The notes below the pieces were generated by a model. The model searched no databases. It was not told the origin of the DNA and saw only the letters and a list, made by a program, of their open reading frames with translations. A stretch of 64,000 bases of DNA from Candidatus Melainabacteria bacterium. GTDB taxonomy: Bacteria; Cyanobacteriota; Vampirovibrionia; Obscuribacterales; Obscuribacteraceae. The position numbers were made by a program, and so were the translations under genes. Positions 26,130-36,874 of the stretch are shown here, in pieces (the first letter of the stretch is position 1; each line of letters starts with the position of its first letter). The DNA is taken from the NCBI GenBank assembly GCA_013288645.1, contig JABDBL010000005.1:1-64000 (forward strand). The letters are read 5' to 3'.

Positions 26130-26549
26130 TTATTTTTCTTTAGCATCTTCAGCAAGAATATTGATACCGCTTATCAATAGAAATTGCATAGGCAAACGTG
26201 CCCATAAAAGCCATTTGGGTATAAAGCCGCAATCGATTTTGTTTATTGCCATGTTTAGATTAACAGGAAAAACTGCATAAAGCAGGGTTACTAATCCTTT
26301 GGCGGCAATGCGGCGACTAAAAGGAAACAATAAACCCAGTCCGCCCAGAATTTCAAAAGCACCACTAGCGTAAACTATTTCTTTACGCTTCGGTAAATAA
26401 CTTGGAGTAATTTCGATAAAAGTCCTGGGTCTAATAAAATGCATGAGACCGGCGCAAACAAAAAAGAGTGCGAGCAATTTCCTAGCTGGATCTTTGAAAG
26501 TATTTTCCATGTCCTTGCTCCGAGAAGCTATCATTATAAGTATATCCAC
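26130..26549 (-). CDS. DoxX-like membrane protein
   Basis: AGLMHFIRP, YASGAFEILGGLGLLFPFSRRIAAKGL. Confidence 0.7.
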   Translation of the reverse strand: MDILIMIASRSKDMENTFKDPARKLLALFFVCAGLMHFIRPRTFIEITPSYLPKRKEIVYASGAFEILGGLGLLFPFSRRIAAKGLVTLLYAVFPVNLNMAINKIDCGFIPKWLLWARLPMQFLLISGINILAEDAKEK

Positions 26550-26586
26550 TAATTGTATGAAGTTTCGCTAATATTGCAATTATTGA

Positions 26587-27810
26587 ATGTATAGATGTTG
26601 GCAAAGAGATTTCTTAAGAATGAGCGGTTCCAGTAACACTGTATGGCTAACCCGGAATGTGTTTGCCATTGCAATGTTGAGCTTGTTCTCCGATATGGGG
26701 CACGAATTAACTACAGCTGTATTGCCCCTTTTCCTAGCTACATTTGGTGGCGGTGCTGCTGTCTTGGGTTTAATAGAAGGTATATCTGACGCAGCCTCCG
26801 GTGTTGTCAAACTATGGATGTCCTATTATTCAGACCGTATTGGTAGACGCAAGCCTATTTTAGCTGTTGGTTATTTTGTTACAGCTATGATGGGATTGTT
26901 TGCCTTTGCCACTTCCTGGTGGCAGATGCTTGTAATTAGGACCGTTGCATGGATTGGGCGTGGTGCACGCGGTCCAGTGCGTGATGCATTGCTTTCAGAA
27001 AGTGTACCTGCTGAAGCGCATGGACGGGCGTTTGGATTTGAAGGTGCTATGGATACTCTAGGTGCAGTTATTGGTCCATTGATAGCATTGTCTTTGGTTG
27101 GAATATTGCCGCTTCGCCAGATTTTCTTGATTGCCTTCATCCCAGGGGCAATAACTATAGGTATTGTTTTATTTGTTCTGCGAGATGTTCCCAGACAGCC
27201 ACAACCGCATTTGCGTATGGTGGCATCATTAAGTAAATTACCAGGCAGGTTTTGGCAATATGTTTTAGCAATTGGTATTTTTGGTTTAGGCAATTTTGCC
27301 CATACTTTGCTGGTGTTAAGAGCAGTGACTATACTTACGCCTATCTATGGCATAGCGCAAGCTGGGCGTATGGGAATAGGATTGTATATTTTCCACAATG
27401 TTATATACGCGGCTGCCTCGTATCCGGTGGGCGCGCTTGGTGATAAATTGAATAAAACTATGCTTCTTGCCCTGGGCTATGCGCTATTTGTCGTGATGTG
27501 TATGGGTTTCCTTTTTGTGGATGGTAGTTTAAGCGCTCTGATAGTTCTATTTTTCTTGGCAGGAATTTATATAGCTATTGTAGATTCAATGGAGCGCGCA
27601 TTGGCTGCGGATCTATTGCCACTCGATCAACGCGGCACCGGATATGGTGCTTTGGCTACCGTTAATTCAATAGGTGATTTAATATCCAGTATTGTAGTAG
27701 GCTTTCTCTGGAGCAATGTTTCGATAGCCAGCGGCTTTTACTTCAGCGCAATTACTACTTTTCTCGGTGCAGCAGCTATGTTTCTTTTTTCAAGAAGGAA
27801 GTATATATGA
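26587..27810 (+). CDS. MFS transporter
   Basis: Twelve-helix hydrophobic pattern; SYYSDRIGRRKPI loop. Confidence 0.88.
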   Translation: MYRCWQRDFLRMSGSSNTVWLTRNVFAIAMLSLFSDMGHELTTAVLPLFLATFGGGAAVLGLIEGISDAASGVVKLWMSYYSDRIGRRKPILAVGYFVTAMMGLFAFATSWWQMLVIRTVAWIGRGARGPVRDALLSESVPAEAHGRAFGFEGAMDTLGAVIGPLIALSLVGILPLRQIFLIAFIPGAITIGIVLFVLRDVPRQPQPHLRMVASLSKLPGRFWQYVLAIGIFGLGNFAHTLLVLRAVTILTPIYGIAQAGRMGIGLYIFHNVIYAAASYPVGALGDKLNKTMLLALGYALFVVMCMGFLFVDGSLSALIVLFFLAGIYIAIVDSMERALAADLLPLDQRGTGYGALATVNSIGDLISSIVVGFLWSNVSIASGFYFSAITTFLGAAAMFLFSRRKYI

Positions 27811-27867
27811 GCCATTACAGATATATTCCACTAGAAATTTTGAAAGCTGGATGCATTACTGGGTTTA

Positions 27868-29043
27868 TTAGTCCCAGGAAAGTGCGCCGCCGACTTGATA
27901 ATCAATGACGCGGGTCTCAAAGAAGTTTTTCTCTTTTTTGAGATCAAGCATTTCGCTCATCCAAGGAAATGGATTTTGGACACCGGGATATTGTTCCGGT
28001 AGACCAATTTGTCTAAAGCGACGATTAGCTATGAATTTTAGATATTCAGAGAACATCGGTACATTTAGACCAAGCACGCCATTGGGCATAGTGTCTTCGG
28101 CGTAACGATATTCAAGATCCACACCTTGTTTAATGAGGCTAGTGATTTCTTCTTGGAATTCAGGTGTCCATAAATCTGGATTTTCAGCTTTGATTTGATT
28201 GATTAAATCAATACCAAAATTCAAGTGCATAGATTCATCCCGCAAAATATATTGGAATTCTTCTGATGATCCAGTCATTTTGTTTTGTCTACCAAAAGCT
28301 AACATTTGTACAAAACCAACGTAGAAGAAAATTCCTTCCATGATTACATAGAAGCCAATTAAATTACGCAAAAAGCGTCTATCAGTTTCAGGTGTGCCAG
28401 TGCTGAAATTAGGATCGCACAATTCTTGTGTGAACTGTAATTCAAAAGCAGCCTTATCGTGAATACTAGGTATTTCACGATACATATTGAATACTTCGCC
28501 TTCGTCTAAACCAAGGCTTTCTACAACATATTGATAAGCATGGGTATGCACAGCTTCTTCAAATGCTTGTCTAAGTAAATACTGACGGCATTCAGGATTA
28601 GTGATGTGGCGGTACATTGCCAAAACTAAATTGTTGGCTACAAGCGAATCAGCTGTAGAGAAAAAGCCAAGATTACGCTTGATGATTTTGCGTTCGTCTT
28701 CAGTTAGTCCATTGGGATCTTTCCAAAGAGCAATGTCACGACTCATGCTGATTTCTTGCGGCATCCAATGGTTTGCGCAGGCATCCAAGTATTTTTGCCA
28801 TGCCCATTCGTATTTAAAAGGTACTAACTGATTTAAATCAGCACGACAATTGATAATGCGTTTTTCATCTACCTTGATACGAGCAGCATTAAAGTTTATT
28901 TTTTCTAGACCGGTTACGCCGCTTGTAACAGTGGGTTCAGCAACTGCAGCTGCTGTTTTACCGGGTGCTGGTCCAGCGATTGCAGGAGCAACAGGCGATT
29001 TTTTTGTTGTTATATGAGTGTCGTCAAAACTAAGCATTTTCAT
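27868..29043 (-). CDS. nrdB: ribonucleoside-diphosphate reductase, beta subunit
   Basis: [37 protein letters not shown]. Confidence 0.93.
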   Translation of the reverse strand: MKMLSFDDTHITTKKSPVAPAIAGPAPGKTAAAVAEPTVTSGVTGLEKINFNAARIKVDEKRIINCRADLNQLVPFKYEWAWQKYLDACANHWMPQEISMSRDIALWKDPNGLTEDERKIIKRNLGFFSTADSLVANNLVLAMYRHITNPECRQYLLRQAFEEAVHTHAYQYVVESLGLDEGEVFNMYREIPSIHDKAAFELQFTQELCDPNFSTGTPETDRRFLRNLIGFYVIMEGIFFYVGFVQMLAFGRQNKMTGSSEEFQYILRDESMHLNFGIDLINQIKAENPDLWTPEFQEEITSLIKQGVDLEYRYAEDTMPNGVLGLNVPMFSEYLKFIANRRFRQIGLPEQYPGVQNPFPWMSEMLDLKKEKNFFETRVIDYQVGGALSWD

Positions 29044-29068
29044 TCTCCATGTCTATAAATGTTGGAAA

Positions 29069-31951
29069 TTACTGGCAAGCTTCACAATCAGGGTCTGTGA
29101 TTATGCACCCTTGGATGTTGTCGATTAATGTATCAAGCGATGGCTTGTTTTCATGATCTCCGTTGCCTTTTCCGTTGCCGTTAAACTCCTCTCTGGCAGT
29201 TTTTACTGCGTTTAGTACTGATGTTTGAACTGTGGACTTTTCAGCGGCGGTGGCACTTGTTGTCCGCAAGTAATAAGTTGTTTTCAAGCCTACTTGCCAA
29301 GCGAGTTTATACAATTCATCAAGTTTGCGTCCGCTTGGCTCAGCCATATATAGATTCAAACTCTGCGCTTGATCTATCCATTTTTGTCTTCTAGCAGCTG
29401 CTTGAATTATCCAGTAGGGCTCAATTTCAAAGGCAGTTGCATAGAGTTTTTTCATTTCATTTGGAATGCGTTCGATGGGCTGTACGGAACCGTCGAAATA
29501 TTTGAGGTCATGGACCATTACTTCATCCCAGATGCCTAAAGCTTTCAAATCAGCAACCAAGTAAGGGTTTAATACAGTAAATTCACCGGAGAGATTTGAT
29601 TTTACATATAAGTTTTGGAAAATAGGCTCAATTGATTGGCTGACACCAATAATATTAGATATGGTGGCAGTAGGAGCAATAGCCAAGCAGTTGCTGTTGC
29701 GCATACCCCATTGAGAAATATGTTCGCGTACATAATTCCAGTCAAGGCGTCCATCCATTTTTACGGGAATTTCTGAGCCCCTTGATTCAGCCAAAAGTCT
29801 CACACTATCTTGCGGCAATATGCCTTTATCCCAAAGCGAGCCCTTATAGCTTGAATATACACCACGTTCGCGAGCTAATTCGCTACTAGCTAGGATAGTA
29901 TGATAGCTAATCAATTCCTGACTATAATCGGCCATTTCGATTGCTTCTTCTGATGCATAAGGAACACGCATTTTGATAAGCATGTCTTGGAAACCCATTA
30001 AACCCAGACCAACAGGTCTATGTCTAGCATTAGAACGTTTCGCTTTATCAACACTGTAATAGTTGATGTCGATAACGTTGTCGAGCATTCTTATCGCTGT
30101 GCGGCAAGTACGCGATATTTTGTCATAGTCAAGCTGATTGTTTGTATCTAAGTGATTAACTAAGTTAATAGATCCAAGATTGCAAACTGCTATTTCTTGA
30201 TTGGATGTATTGAGCGTAATTTCAGTGCAAAGATTAGAACTATGTACAACGCCAATATGTTGTTGTGGGCTTCTTATATTGCAAACATCTTTGAAGGTCA
30301 TCCAGGGATGTCCTGTTTCAAAAAGCATTGAGAGCATTTTGCGCCATAGATCTTTGGCTGCTATGCGCTTGAAGAGTTTAAGTTCTCCACTGTATGTCAT
30401 GCCCTCATAGCGTTCATAGGCTTCTTTGAAAGCGCGGCCATATAAGTTGTGTAAATCTGGCACATCATCAGGACTGAATAATGTCCAGTTGCCATCTTGC
30501 ATTACTCTTTCCATAAAGAGGTCAGGGATCCAGTTGGCTGTATTCATATCGTGAGTGCGTCTGCGATCATCACCTGTGTTTTTCCGCAACTCAATAAATT
30601 CTTCTATATCTAAGTGCCAGGTTTCTAAATAGCAGCATACAGCACCTTTACGCTTGCCACCTTGATTAACAGCTACAGCTGTATCGTTGACCACTTTCAA
30701 GAAAGGTACAACCCCTTGGCTCTTGCCATTGGTGCCTTTTATGTGAGCGCCTAATGCTCGTACAGGTGTCCAGTCATTACCAAGACCGCCTGAGAATTTC
30801 GACAATAAAGCATTGTCTTTCATTACTTCATAGATATTGTTCAGGTCATCATCTACGGTGCTTAAGAAGCAAGATGATAATTGTGGACGATGAGTGCCGG
30901 AATTAAATAATGTTGGTGTGGAAGAAACATAATCAAAAGTAGAAAGCAGGTTGTAAAACTCAATTGCTCTATCTTCTTTGTTGCTTTCTTCAAGAGCCAA
31001 GCCCATGGCTACCCGCATCCAGAATGTTTGTGGCAATTCAATCTTTTTGCCTTGCACATGTACCAGATAACGATCGACCAATGTTTGTAATCCTAAATAT
31101 TGGAATTTAAGATCACGGTCGGCTTGTATGGCGTAGGCGAGTTTTTCTAGATCAAATTCTTTTAGTCTTGGATTCAGTAAGCCAGCCTCAACACCCTTTT
31201 GTACATATTCTTTAAAATGCCAAGGATAACGCTCAGCCATTTGTGATTGAGCAACCGGTTCACCCAATACTTCCCAACGTACTTGGTCTAAAAGTAGTCT
31301 GGCAGCAACGTAAGCATAATTTGGCTCGTTTTCAATTAGGGCACGGGTGCCAAAGACTGCTGATTGAAAAACTTCTGATTCTTTAACACCTTCATATAGA
31401 TTGGATAATGTGCCATCAATAATTTTTTGGGCTGCAACAAATTCAAGACCAGCACAAGCTTCTTCAACTACGGAGAAAAGCCGGCATTGATCTAATGGTA
31501 TTGTGTGCCCATAATGGGTAGTAATATTAATTTGTGGTATGCCAGGTATGAACGGAGCCTCAGCAGCACGTTGTTTGGCTCTTTCTTCTCTATAAAGTAT
31601 GTATCGACGAGCAACATCATGCTCACCGGCTCTCATTAAAACTAATTCGACTTGGTCTTGGATATGCTCTATATGTAAAAGTCCGCCATTAGGTAGACGG
31701 CCTTTAAGAGTATCAATTACCTGAATAGTTAACTTATGAACGAGATCCTTAATACGTGAGCTTTCCGGGGCGTCATGGCCTTCTGCTGCCAGGAAAGCCT
31801 TGGTCATGGCTACGGCTATTTTTTTAGGGTCGAAATCGACTACTGTATTATTGCGACGCAACACTTTGTACGGCTCTTGGTGAGCTTGAGGTGGTGTAAC
31901 GTCAATATATTCGAATCCCATAGTTTGTTGTGTTTGCGTAACCTGTGTCAT
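29069..31951 (-). CDS. nrdA: ribonucleoside-diphosphate reductase, alpha subunit, with ATP-cone
   Basis: STPTLFNSGTHRPQLSSCFLS, NLCTEITL, C-terminal CEACQ, N-terminal ATP-cone. Confidence 0.95.
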   Translation of the reverse strand: MTQVTQTQQTMGFEYIDVTPPQAHQEPYKVLRRNNTVVDFDPKKIAVAMTKAFLAAEGHDAPESSRIKDLVHKLTIQVIDTLKGRLPNGGLLHIEHIQDQVELVLMRAGEHDVARRYILYREERAKQRAAEAPFIPGIPQINITTHYGHTIPLDQCRLFSVVEEACAGLEFVAAQKIIDGTLSNLYEGVKESEVFQSAVFGTRALIENEPNYAYVAARLLLDQVRWEVLGEPVAQSQMAERYPWHFKEYVQKGVEAGLLNPRLKEFDLEKLAYAIQADRDLKFQYLGLQTLVDRYLVHVQGKKIELPQTFWMRVAMGLALEESNKEDRAIEFYNLLSTFDYVSSTPTLFNSGTHRPQLSSCFLSTVDDDLNNIYEVMKDNALLSKFSGGLGNDWTPVRALGAHIKGTNGKSQGVVPFLKVVNDTAVAVNQGGKRKGAVCCYLETWHLDIEEFIELRKNTGDDRRRTHDMNTANWIPDLFMERVMQDGNWTLFSPDDVPDLHNLYGRAFKEAYERYEGMTYSGELKLFKRIAAKDLWRKMLSMLFETGHPWMTFKDVCNIRSPQQHIGVVHSSNLCTEITLNTSNQEIAVCNLGSINLVNHLDTNNQLDYDKISRTCRTAIRMLDNVIDINYYSVDKAKRSNARHRPVGLGLMGFQDMLIKMRVPYASEEAIEMADYSQELISYHTILASSELARERGVYSSYKGSLWDKGILPQDSVRLLAESRGSEIPVKMDGRLDWNYVREHISQWGMRNSNCLAIAPTATISNIIGVSQSIEPIFQNLYVKSNLSGEFTVLNPYLVADLKALGIWDEVMVHDLKYFDGSVQPIERIPNEMKKLYATAFEIEPYWIIQAAARRQKWIDQAQSLNLYMAEPSGRKLDELYKLAWQVGLKTTYYLRTTSATAAEKSTVQTSVLNAVKTAREEFNGNGKGNGDHENKPSLDTLIDNIQGCIITDPDCEACQ

Positions 31952-32011
31952 CTTTTGCTCCTGTCTTCTTTTAATATTCTACTATATTACTAGCGTTTTA
32001 TTTTTAGTAAA

Positions 32012-32027
32012 GCACTATTAGTAGTGT
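32012..32027. promoter_or_regulatory. candidate NrdR box 1 upstream of nrdAB
   Basis: GCACTATTAGTAGTGT, palindromic and similar to the ACACTATATATAGTGT-type NrdR box. Confidence 0.4.
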
Positions 32028-32203
32028 TTTTAGATTAAAAATACACTTTTGGCTGAAAAGACAAAAAAGTTCAACAAATCTCTAAAAGTTAGATGATTTA
32101 TTGGCAAATTTATTTATTATTCCAGTCAAAAATGATTATTTGAGCAAGGTACCATTAGTCTAAAGCTTCTACAAGACCGGCGATTGTATGATTATTGAGG
32201 ATT

Positions 32204-32219
32204 GCACTGTATATAGTGC
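32204..32219. promoter_or_regulatory. candidate NrdR box 2
   Basis: GCACTGTATATAGTGC, near-perfect palindrome. Confidence 0.45.
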
Positions 32220-32478
32220 TGACGATTGCATATCCAAAGGAGAGCGGATGATCGGTCTTTTTTCTATTGTAATTTTTGCCGAATTTTTTTTATGGCACAA
32301 TCTCTAAGATCAATAATAGATTACAAGAATTGTATATATTGAAGGCGATATTCGTTTATCCTTATAAAATATAATTGTGCCATTAATTTCTTAATTAAAG
32401 GCTATTAGAAGAGCTATTTTAAAGGCTGCAGAATAAAATTTTTATTTGTACGCAATTTATCAGGCACAGGAGAAATGA

Positions 32479-32892
32479 TTGATGGCCAAAGTAGAAGTGA
32501 AGACATCCAAAGAAGGGCATTACCGGCAAGAGATCAATACTGGTAAATATCAGATAAATGCCGATGCTCCGGCAACTGCTGGTGGCGAAGCTACAGCTCC
32601 TGATCCTCATGAATTGCTTTTGGCCGCTCTAGGCGCTTGCTCATCCATAACAATGCAAATGTATGCCAAGCGTAAAGGTTATCCGTTAAAAACAGTAAAG
32701 GTGGAATTAAGCGAAAGTAAACAGGAAGAAGCTCCCGGGCAAACAACTGTTGTGATAAGTAAAAATATTAAGGTGAGTGGAGATTTAACTGACGAGCAAG
32801 TAAATGACTTGAAAGTTATAGCTGACAAATGTCCAGTGCATAAGCTAATTTCCGGTAACAAACAAATCAATACTACTATTAGTCATAATTAG
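32479..32892 (+). CDS. OsmC family protein
   Basis: DPHELLLAALGACSSITMQMYAKRKG; CPVHKL. Confidence 0.88.
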   Translation: MMAKVEVKTSKEGHYRQEINTGKYQINADAPATAGGEATAPDPHELLLAALGACSSITMQMYAKRKGYPLKTVKVELSESKQEEAPGQTTVVISKNIKVSGDLTDEQVNDLKVIADKCPVHKLISGNKQINTTISHN

Positions 32893-32902
32893 CAGTTTAA
32901 AT

Positions 32903-33286
32903 TTGTTCTACAGGATGGCACAAATGGTAAAGATCGACATTGCAGAAAAATTCAAGCTATTTAGTGAGTATTGGCGGCCTAAGGTTATTGGCTCGATAAA
33001 CGGCCAAGAACTTAGAATAGCTAAAGTGAAAGGTGAATTACCCTGGCATACACATGAAAAAGAAGACGAATTGTTTCTAGTATGGAAAGGGCAATTTCGA
33101 GTTGAATTTCGCGATCACATAGTGGAACTTGGTCCTGGACAGGCAGTTGTCGTGCCTCATGGAATTGAGCATAGAACAGCGGCTGACGAAGAAGCGGAAA
33201 TATTGATTTTTGAACCGGCAGACACCCGCAATACTGGGGACGTTCAAGATGACTATTACACAGCACCCAATGCAGTACACATCTAA
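32903..33286 (+). CDS. cupin-domain protein
   Basis: LPWHTHEKEDELFLVWKGQFRVEF...LGPGQAVVVPHGIEHR. Confidence 0.85.
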   Translation: MFYRMAQMVKIDIAEKFKLFSEYWRPKVIGSINGQELRIAKVKGELPWHTHEKEDELFLVWKGQFRVEFRDHIVELGPGQAVVVPHGIEHRTAADEEAEILIFEPADTRNTGDVQDDYYTAPNAVHI

Positions 33287-34172
33287 AGATACGATTAATC
33301 TTGATTTGGCTCAAATCGAAGCCGGTCTAAAGACAAATTGGTTAGGGCGCTCTAAGCAACCTAATGAATTTTGGCAAACGATAGATTCTACTAATAATAG
33401 GGCAATAGAATTAGCGCGTGCAGGTGCGGCTGCCGGAGTGATTGTAATTGCTGGTCATCAGAGCGCTGGTCGCGGACGCAGCGGCAATAGCTGGCTGTCA
33501 CCGGCAAACACCGGTCTTTATCTAAGTTTCATTGCCAGACCTAAATTTGCCGCCGAGCACATACCTGTGGTGACGCTTGTCATTGGAGTTGCCGTAGTGC
33601 GTGCCATTCAAAGTTGCTTGGGAATAAAAGTGGGTTTGAAGTGGGTGAATGATCTTATAATAGATGGAAAAAAAGTAGGCGGCATTTTAGCCGAATATGT
33701 TTCTAAAGCAGCTCTTAGTATTAAGGAAAGAACAAACGATTCGACAAGAGATATTTTAAATGATACAGCCCAAGCTGCTTTAGTAATAGGTATTGGCTTG
33801 AATCTGTCTAGCCCGAAACAAGAATTGCCTGTAGATTTAGAGCAAAAAATGGGTTTTTTAGAATCTTTTATGACTGGTTCTGTTGATCAGCAATTCATTG
33901 ATAGGAATGAACTAGTAGTTTGTTTGGCCAATGAATTAGAAATAGCATTGGAGCAAATGCAAATAGACTTACAATTGCTTCTAAATCAATGGCGGACTTA
34001 TTCAGTTACTATAGGTGCAGAAATTTTAGCTAAAGTAGGAAATGACAATATCATTGGACAAGCGCTTGATATTACCGATAGCGGCGAGCTAATCGTCAAA
34101 ACAATTCAGGGTAATATTACTCTTGCTGCTGGCGAGATAAGCATACGTAAGCCGGATGGATCTTATACTTGA
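33249..34172 (+). CDS. birA: biotin--[acetyl-CoA-carboxylase] ligase
   Basis: IDSTNNRAIELA, GHQSAGRGRSGNSWLSP, GLKWVNDLIIDGKKVGGILAE; start moved to the internal ATG because the ORF start overlaps the cupin gene. Confidence 0.85.
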   Translation: MTITQHPMQYTSKDTINLDLAQIEAGLKTNWLGRSKQPNEFWQTIDSTNNRAIELARAGAAAGVIVIAGHQSAGRGRSGNSWLSPANTGLYLSFIARPKFAAEHIPVVTLVIGVAVVRAIQSCLGIKVGLKWVNDLIIDGKKVGGILAEYVSKAALSIKERTNDSTRDILNDTAQAALVIGIGLNLSSPKQELPVDLEQKMGFLESFMTGSVDQQFIDRNELVVCLANELEIALEQMQIDLQLLLNQWRTYSVTIGAEILAKVGNDNIIGQALDITDSGELIVKTIQGNITLAAGEISIRKPDGSYT

Positions 34173-34242
34173 ATCTGATAATAATCGCTATTCAGTTTAA
34201 TATTATAAGGATCGACTAAAACACGGGGCGGCAATTTAAACC

Positions 34243-34458
34243 ATGAACTTTATAACTAATCTTTATAAACGCAAAGTACGAATGTCTAATTGGGAGCTTA
34301 CTATTTTTAAGCTTTCTGTTTTTTGTATTTCCATACCAATTGGTTGCTATTTTGCTGATTTTTTTAGACCATACCTTTGGCCGTTTATTATTATCGGAAT
34401 TACAACAGGTGTCTGGATAACAATTATTTGGCTGCACGCGATGAAAGAAGCTTCGTAG
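34243..34458 (+). CDS. small membrane protein
   Basis: 71 aa, two hydrophobic segments. Confidence 0.45.
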   Translation: MNFITNLYKRKVRMSNWELTIFKLSVFCISIPIGCYFADFFRPYLWPFIIIGITTGVWITIIWLHAMKEAS

Positions 34459-34470
34459 GGGACCTTTATC

Positions 34471-34698
34471 ATGATTAAGAATAAATCGGAGTACAAGCGT
34501 ACAAAAGATTTAGCTACTGAGTTGAATATATCGCTAATGCAACTTAAGTTTTATCAGGGATTTAAGGCATTGGCACCGTTGGCTCAGCGTGCGTATAGGG
34601 CGTCGCTGAAAAGACAATTTAGGCAACTTAATCAAGAATTACAAGATTATGAGAGATTAAAATCTGACATGGTTGATGTTAGTACTAATTCTGCCTAG
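34471..34698 (+). CDS. small coiled protein, paralogous to the N-terminal part of ORF 35221-35646
   Basis: MIKNKSEYKRTKDLA...QELQDYERLKSD vs MIKNEREYKNVRSDLA...RELKDYEDLKAG. Confidence 0.6.
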   Translation: MIKNKSEYKRTKDLATELNISLMQLKFYQGFKALAPLAQRAYRASLKRQFRQLNQELQDYERLKSDMVDVSTNSA

Positions 34699-34721
34699 CT
34701 GCAAATTTCCCATGCGCTATC

Positions 34722-34749
34722 TTGACAATTTAGGTGACATGCGTATATT
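34722..34749 (+). promoter_or_regulatory. sigma70-like promoter for the NTase-like/Xre pair
   Basis: TTGACA, 16 bp, TATATT. Confidence 0.5.
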
Positions 34750-34786
34750 ATTGCGTCATGAGTAGTCACGCTAAAAAAGTTGTATT

Positions 34787-35224
34787 ATGATACCTGATGA
34801 ACAATCTAATGGGAATTTGCCATCAGGTATACATGTGGCATCCTGGCAAGAGTTTACTAGGAGATTTGGATATAATGATCATAGAAAGATATTACTTAAA
34901 GGACTTAAGAGGGCGCTATCAAATTTGCGGAAAGCTGGTTGCTTAGATGTTTATATAAATGGCAGCTTTATTACGAACAAAGAGCTACCGGAAGATTTTG
35001 ATGGGTGTTGGAATTGGGATGGAGTTGATGAAGATAAAATTGACAATGTGTTGTTAGAGTTTGCAAATGAGCGAGCGGCTCAAAAGAAAAAATATGGTGG
35101 GGAATTATTTCCAAATTTTATAGAAGGGGCGAGCCAAATATCGTTCCTTGAGTATTTTCAAAAAGACAAGTCTACAAAAGAGCCTAAAGGTATTATTCAA
35201 ATTGATTTGAGAACAGTATTATGA
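34787..35224 (+). CDS. nucleotidyltransferase-like protein (DUF6932-like)
   Basis: DVYINGSFITNKELPEDFDGCWNWDGVD resembles the GS...DhD NTase motif. Confidence 0.6.
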   Translation: MIPDEQSNGNLPSGIHVASWQEFTRRFGYNDHRKILLKGLKRALSNLRKAGCLDVYINGSFITNKELPEDFDGCWNWDGVDEDKIDNVLLEFANERAAQKKKYGGELFPNFIEGASQISFLEYFQKDKSTKEPKGIIQIDLRTVL

Positions 35225-35646
35225 TTAAGAACGAACGCGAATATAAAAATGTTAGATCAGATCTTGCCGCATTTAGGAAAACCTTAGGATGTTTGACGAA
35301 TGCTCGTATTAAGGGTGAAATAAGTCCTAAGAAAATTAAGATTCAGCAAGAAGCGACAAAAAGCATGATTCACACACTTGAACGAGAGCTCAAAGATTAT
35401 GAGGACTTGAAAGCAGGTAAGCATAAAACTAATTTGGGTTTGATAAGCGTGTTGCCATTGCATTTGATTCGGGCGCGAATTACACTTAATTGGACACAGA
35501 AGGATTTGGCGAAAAGAGTTGGCACATCAGAACAACAAATTCAGCGATACGAAGCTACTGATTATGAGTCAGCTAGTCTCGGAACCATTAGACATATAAG
35601 TGAAGTAATGAAAGAAAAATTGGATCATTTAGGCAGATCATCATGA
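35221..35646 (+). CDS. Xre-family HTH protein
   Basis: IRARITLNWTQKDLAKRVGTSEQQIQRYEATDYESASLGTI; ATGA overlap with the upstream ORF. Confidence 0.8.
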   Translation: MIKNEREYKNVRSDLAAFRKTLGCLTNARIKGEISPKKIKIQQEATKSMIHTLERELKDYEDLKAGKHKTNLGLISVLPLHLIRARITLNWTQKDLAKRVGTSEQQIQRYEATDYESASLGTIRHISEVMKEKLDHLGRSS

Positions 35647-35874
35647 TCTCTCAAGAAGGGCACTCTATCTGCAAAAAAGTAGTTAATTCCCGAAAAATTA
35701 ATTTGGAAACAGTTTTAGTTTCAGGCAGAAAGCAGGTCTTCTGGTAAACAAATATAGTCAAAATACTGTCTGAGTTCTTTGAAGTTTTTTAATTTCATAA
35801 TTATCTATTCTTAGGAGCACAGAAATTATTCCCTCAACTCGGGCTTGGCGTGATGTTCTTGAATAGTGTTTCAT

Positions 35875-36801
35875 TCAACCACTGGAGTGAGTGAAGCGGA
35901 CAACATGATAAATAATTTCATTGATAGGAACTGCTACGCCGGCTTCTTTTGCTAGTTTACATAGTTTTCCGTGTAAAGACTCTATTTCGGTTTGGCGGTG
36001 ATTTTCGATATCGACTAGCATGGAAGACTTAGAGTTGGAGCCAATTGTTTTATATTTTTCACTTTTTTGTATTATGCTTTCGTACTCTTGTTTGCCAACG
36101 TTGATTTTAAGCGCTTTGGCGACAGAAAATGCTTCGTCTAAGCAGCTGGTATAAATTGACATTGTTTCTGGATTGCTCACTATAGGGCCAATAGGGGAGC
36201 GAAAAAGAGAAGTCATGCCAGCGAAGGTAATGATCCAAAGAAATTTTATCCACAGTTCTTTTTCGATTTCAGCAGAGTTACTTGCTTCGATGCCAGCATT
36301 GCGCATGATCTTTGCCACGTTATTTAATTCGTCTTGATATTTTTTATCGCGTCTGCCAAAAATAATGGTGCGTGGTCCAGCAGTTTGTTCGATTAATCCA
36401 GGAGCTTTTCTTTCGGAAATAATGTAAGCAATTCCTGGAACAACAATGCCTGCATTTAGGTGCTTCTGTATAATTTCATCATTATCAATGCCGTTTTGTA
36501 ACGATAATACTACTGTGTCTTGCTTGACGACAGATGCTAGATCTTTGCTTACTATTTGAGTGTCGTAGCTTTTAACGCAGAGCAAAATGAGATCAGGATC
36601 AACTGCTTCGCTAACTGATGAAATGACCCGAGCAGGCTTGACAGTAAAATCACCGACCACACTCTTTATATGCAAGCCCGATTCTTTAATTTCTTTGTAG
36701 TGATCACCGCGGGCTACGAATGTGACATCGTTTCCGCTTTTTGCCAAAAGCCCACCATAAAAGCCACCTACTCCACCCGTTCCCACGATTAGTGTTTTCA
36801 T
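35875..36801 (-). CDS. panE: 2-dehydropantoate 2-reductase
   Basis: TLIVGTGGVGGFYGGLLAKSGNDVTFVARG; LWIKFLWIITFAGMTSLFRSPIG. Confidence 0.88.
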   Translation of the reverse strand: MKTLIVGTGGVGGFYGGLLAKSGNDVTFVARGDHYKEIKESGLHIKSVVGDFTVKPARVISSVSEAVDPDLILLCVKSYDTQIVSKDLASVVKQDTVVLSLQNGIDNDEIIQKHLNAGIVVPGIAYIISERKAPGLIEQTAGPRTIIFGRRDKKYQDELNNVAKIMRNAGIEASNSAEIEKELWIKFLWIITFAGMTSLFRSPIGPIVSNPETMSIYTSCLDEAFSVAKALKINVGKQEYESIIQKSEKYKTIGSNSKSSMLVDIENHRQTEIESLHGKLCKLAKEAGVAVPINEIIYHVVRFTHSSG

Positions 36802-36874
36802 ATTTTATTCTAGCAATTGGTTCGGACTAACATAGGCTAGTCTTATCAATATTACGTGCCCTTCTCTTTCTTAT

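Noticed and set aside
33210-33286. Overlap of cupin and BirA ORFs as overlapping genes
   Set aside because: Explained by an over-extended BirA start; internal ATG at 33249 reduces the overlap to a common operonic size.
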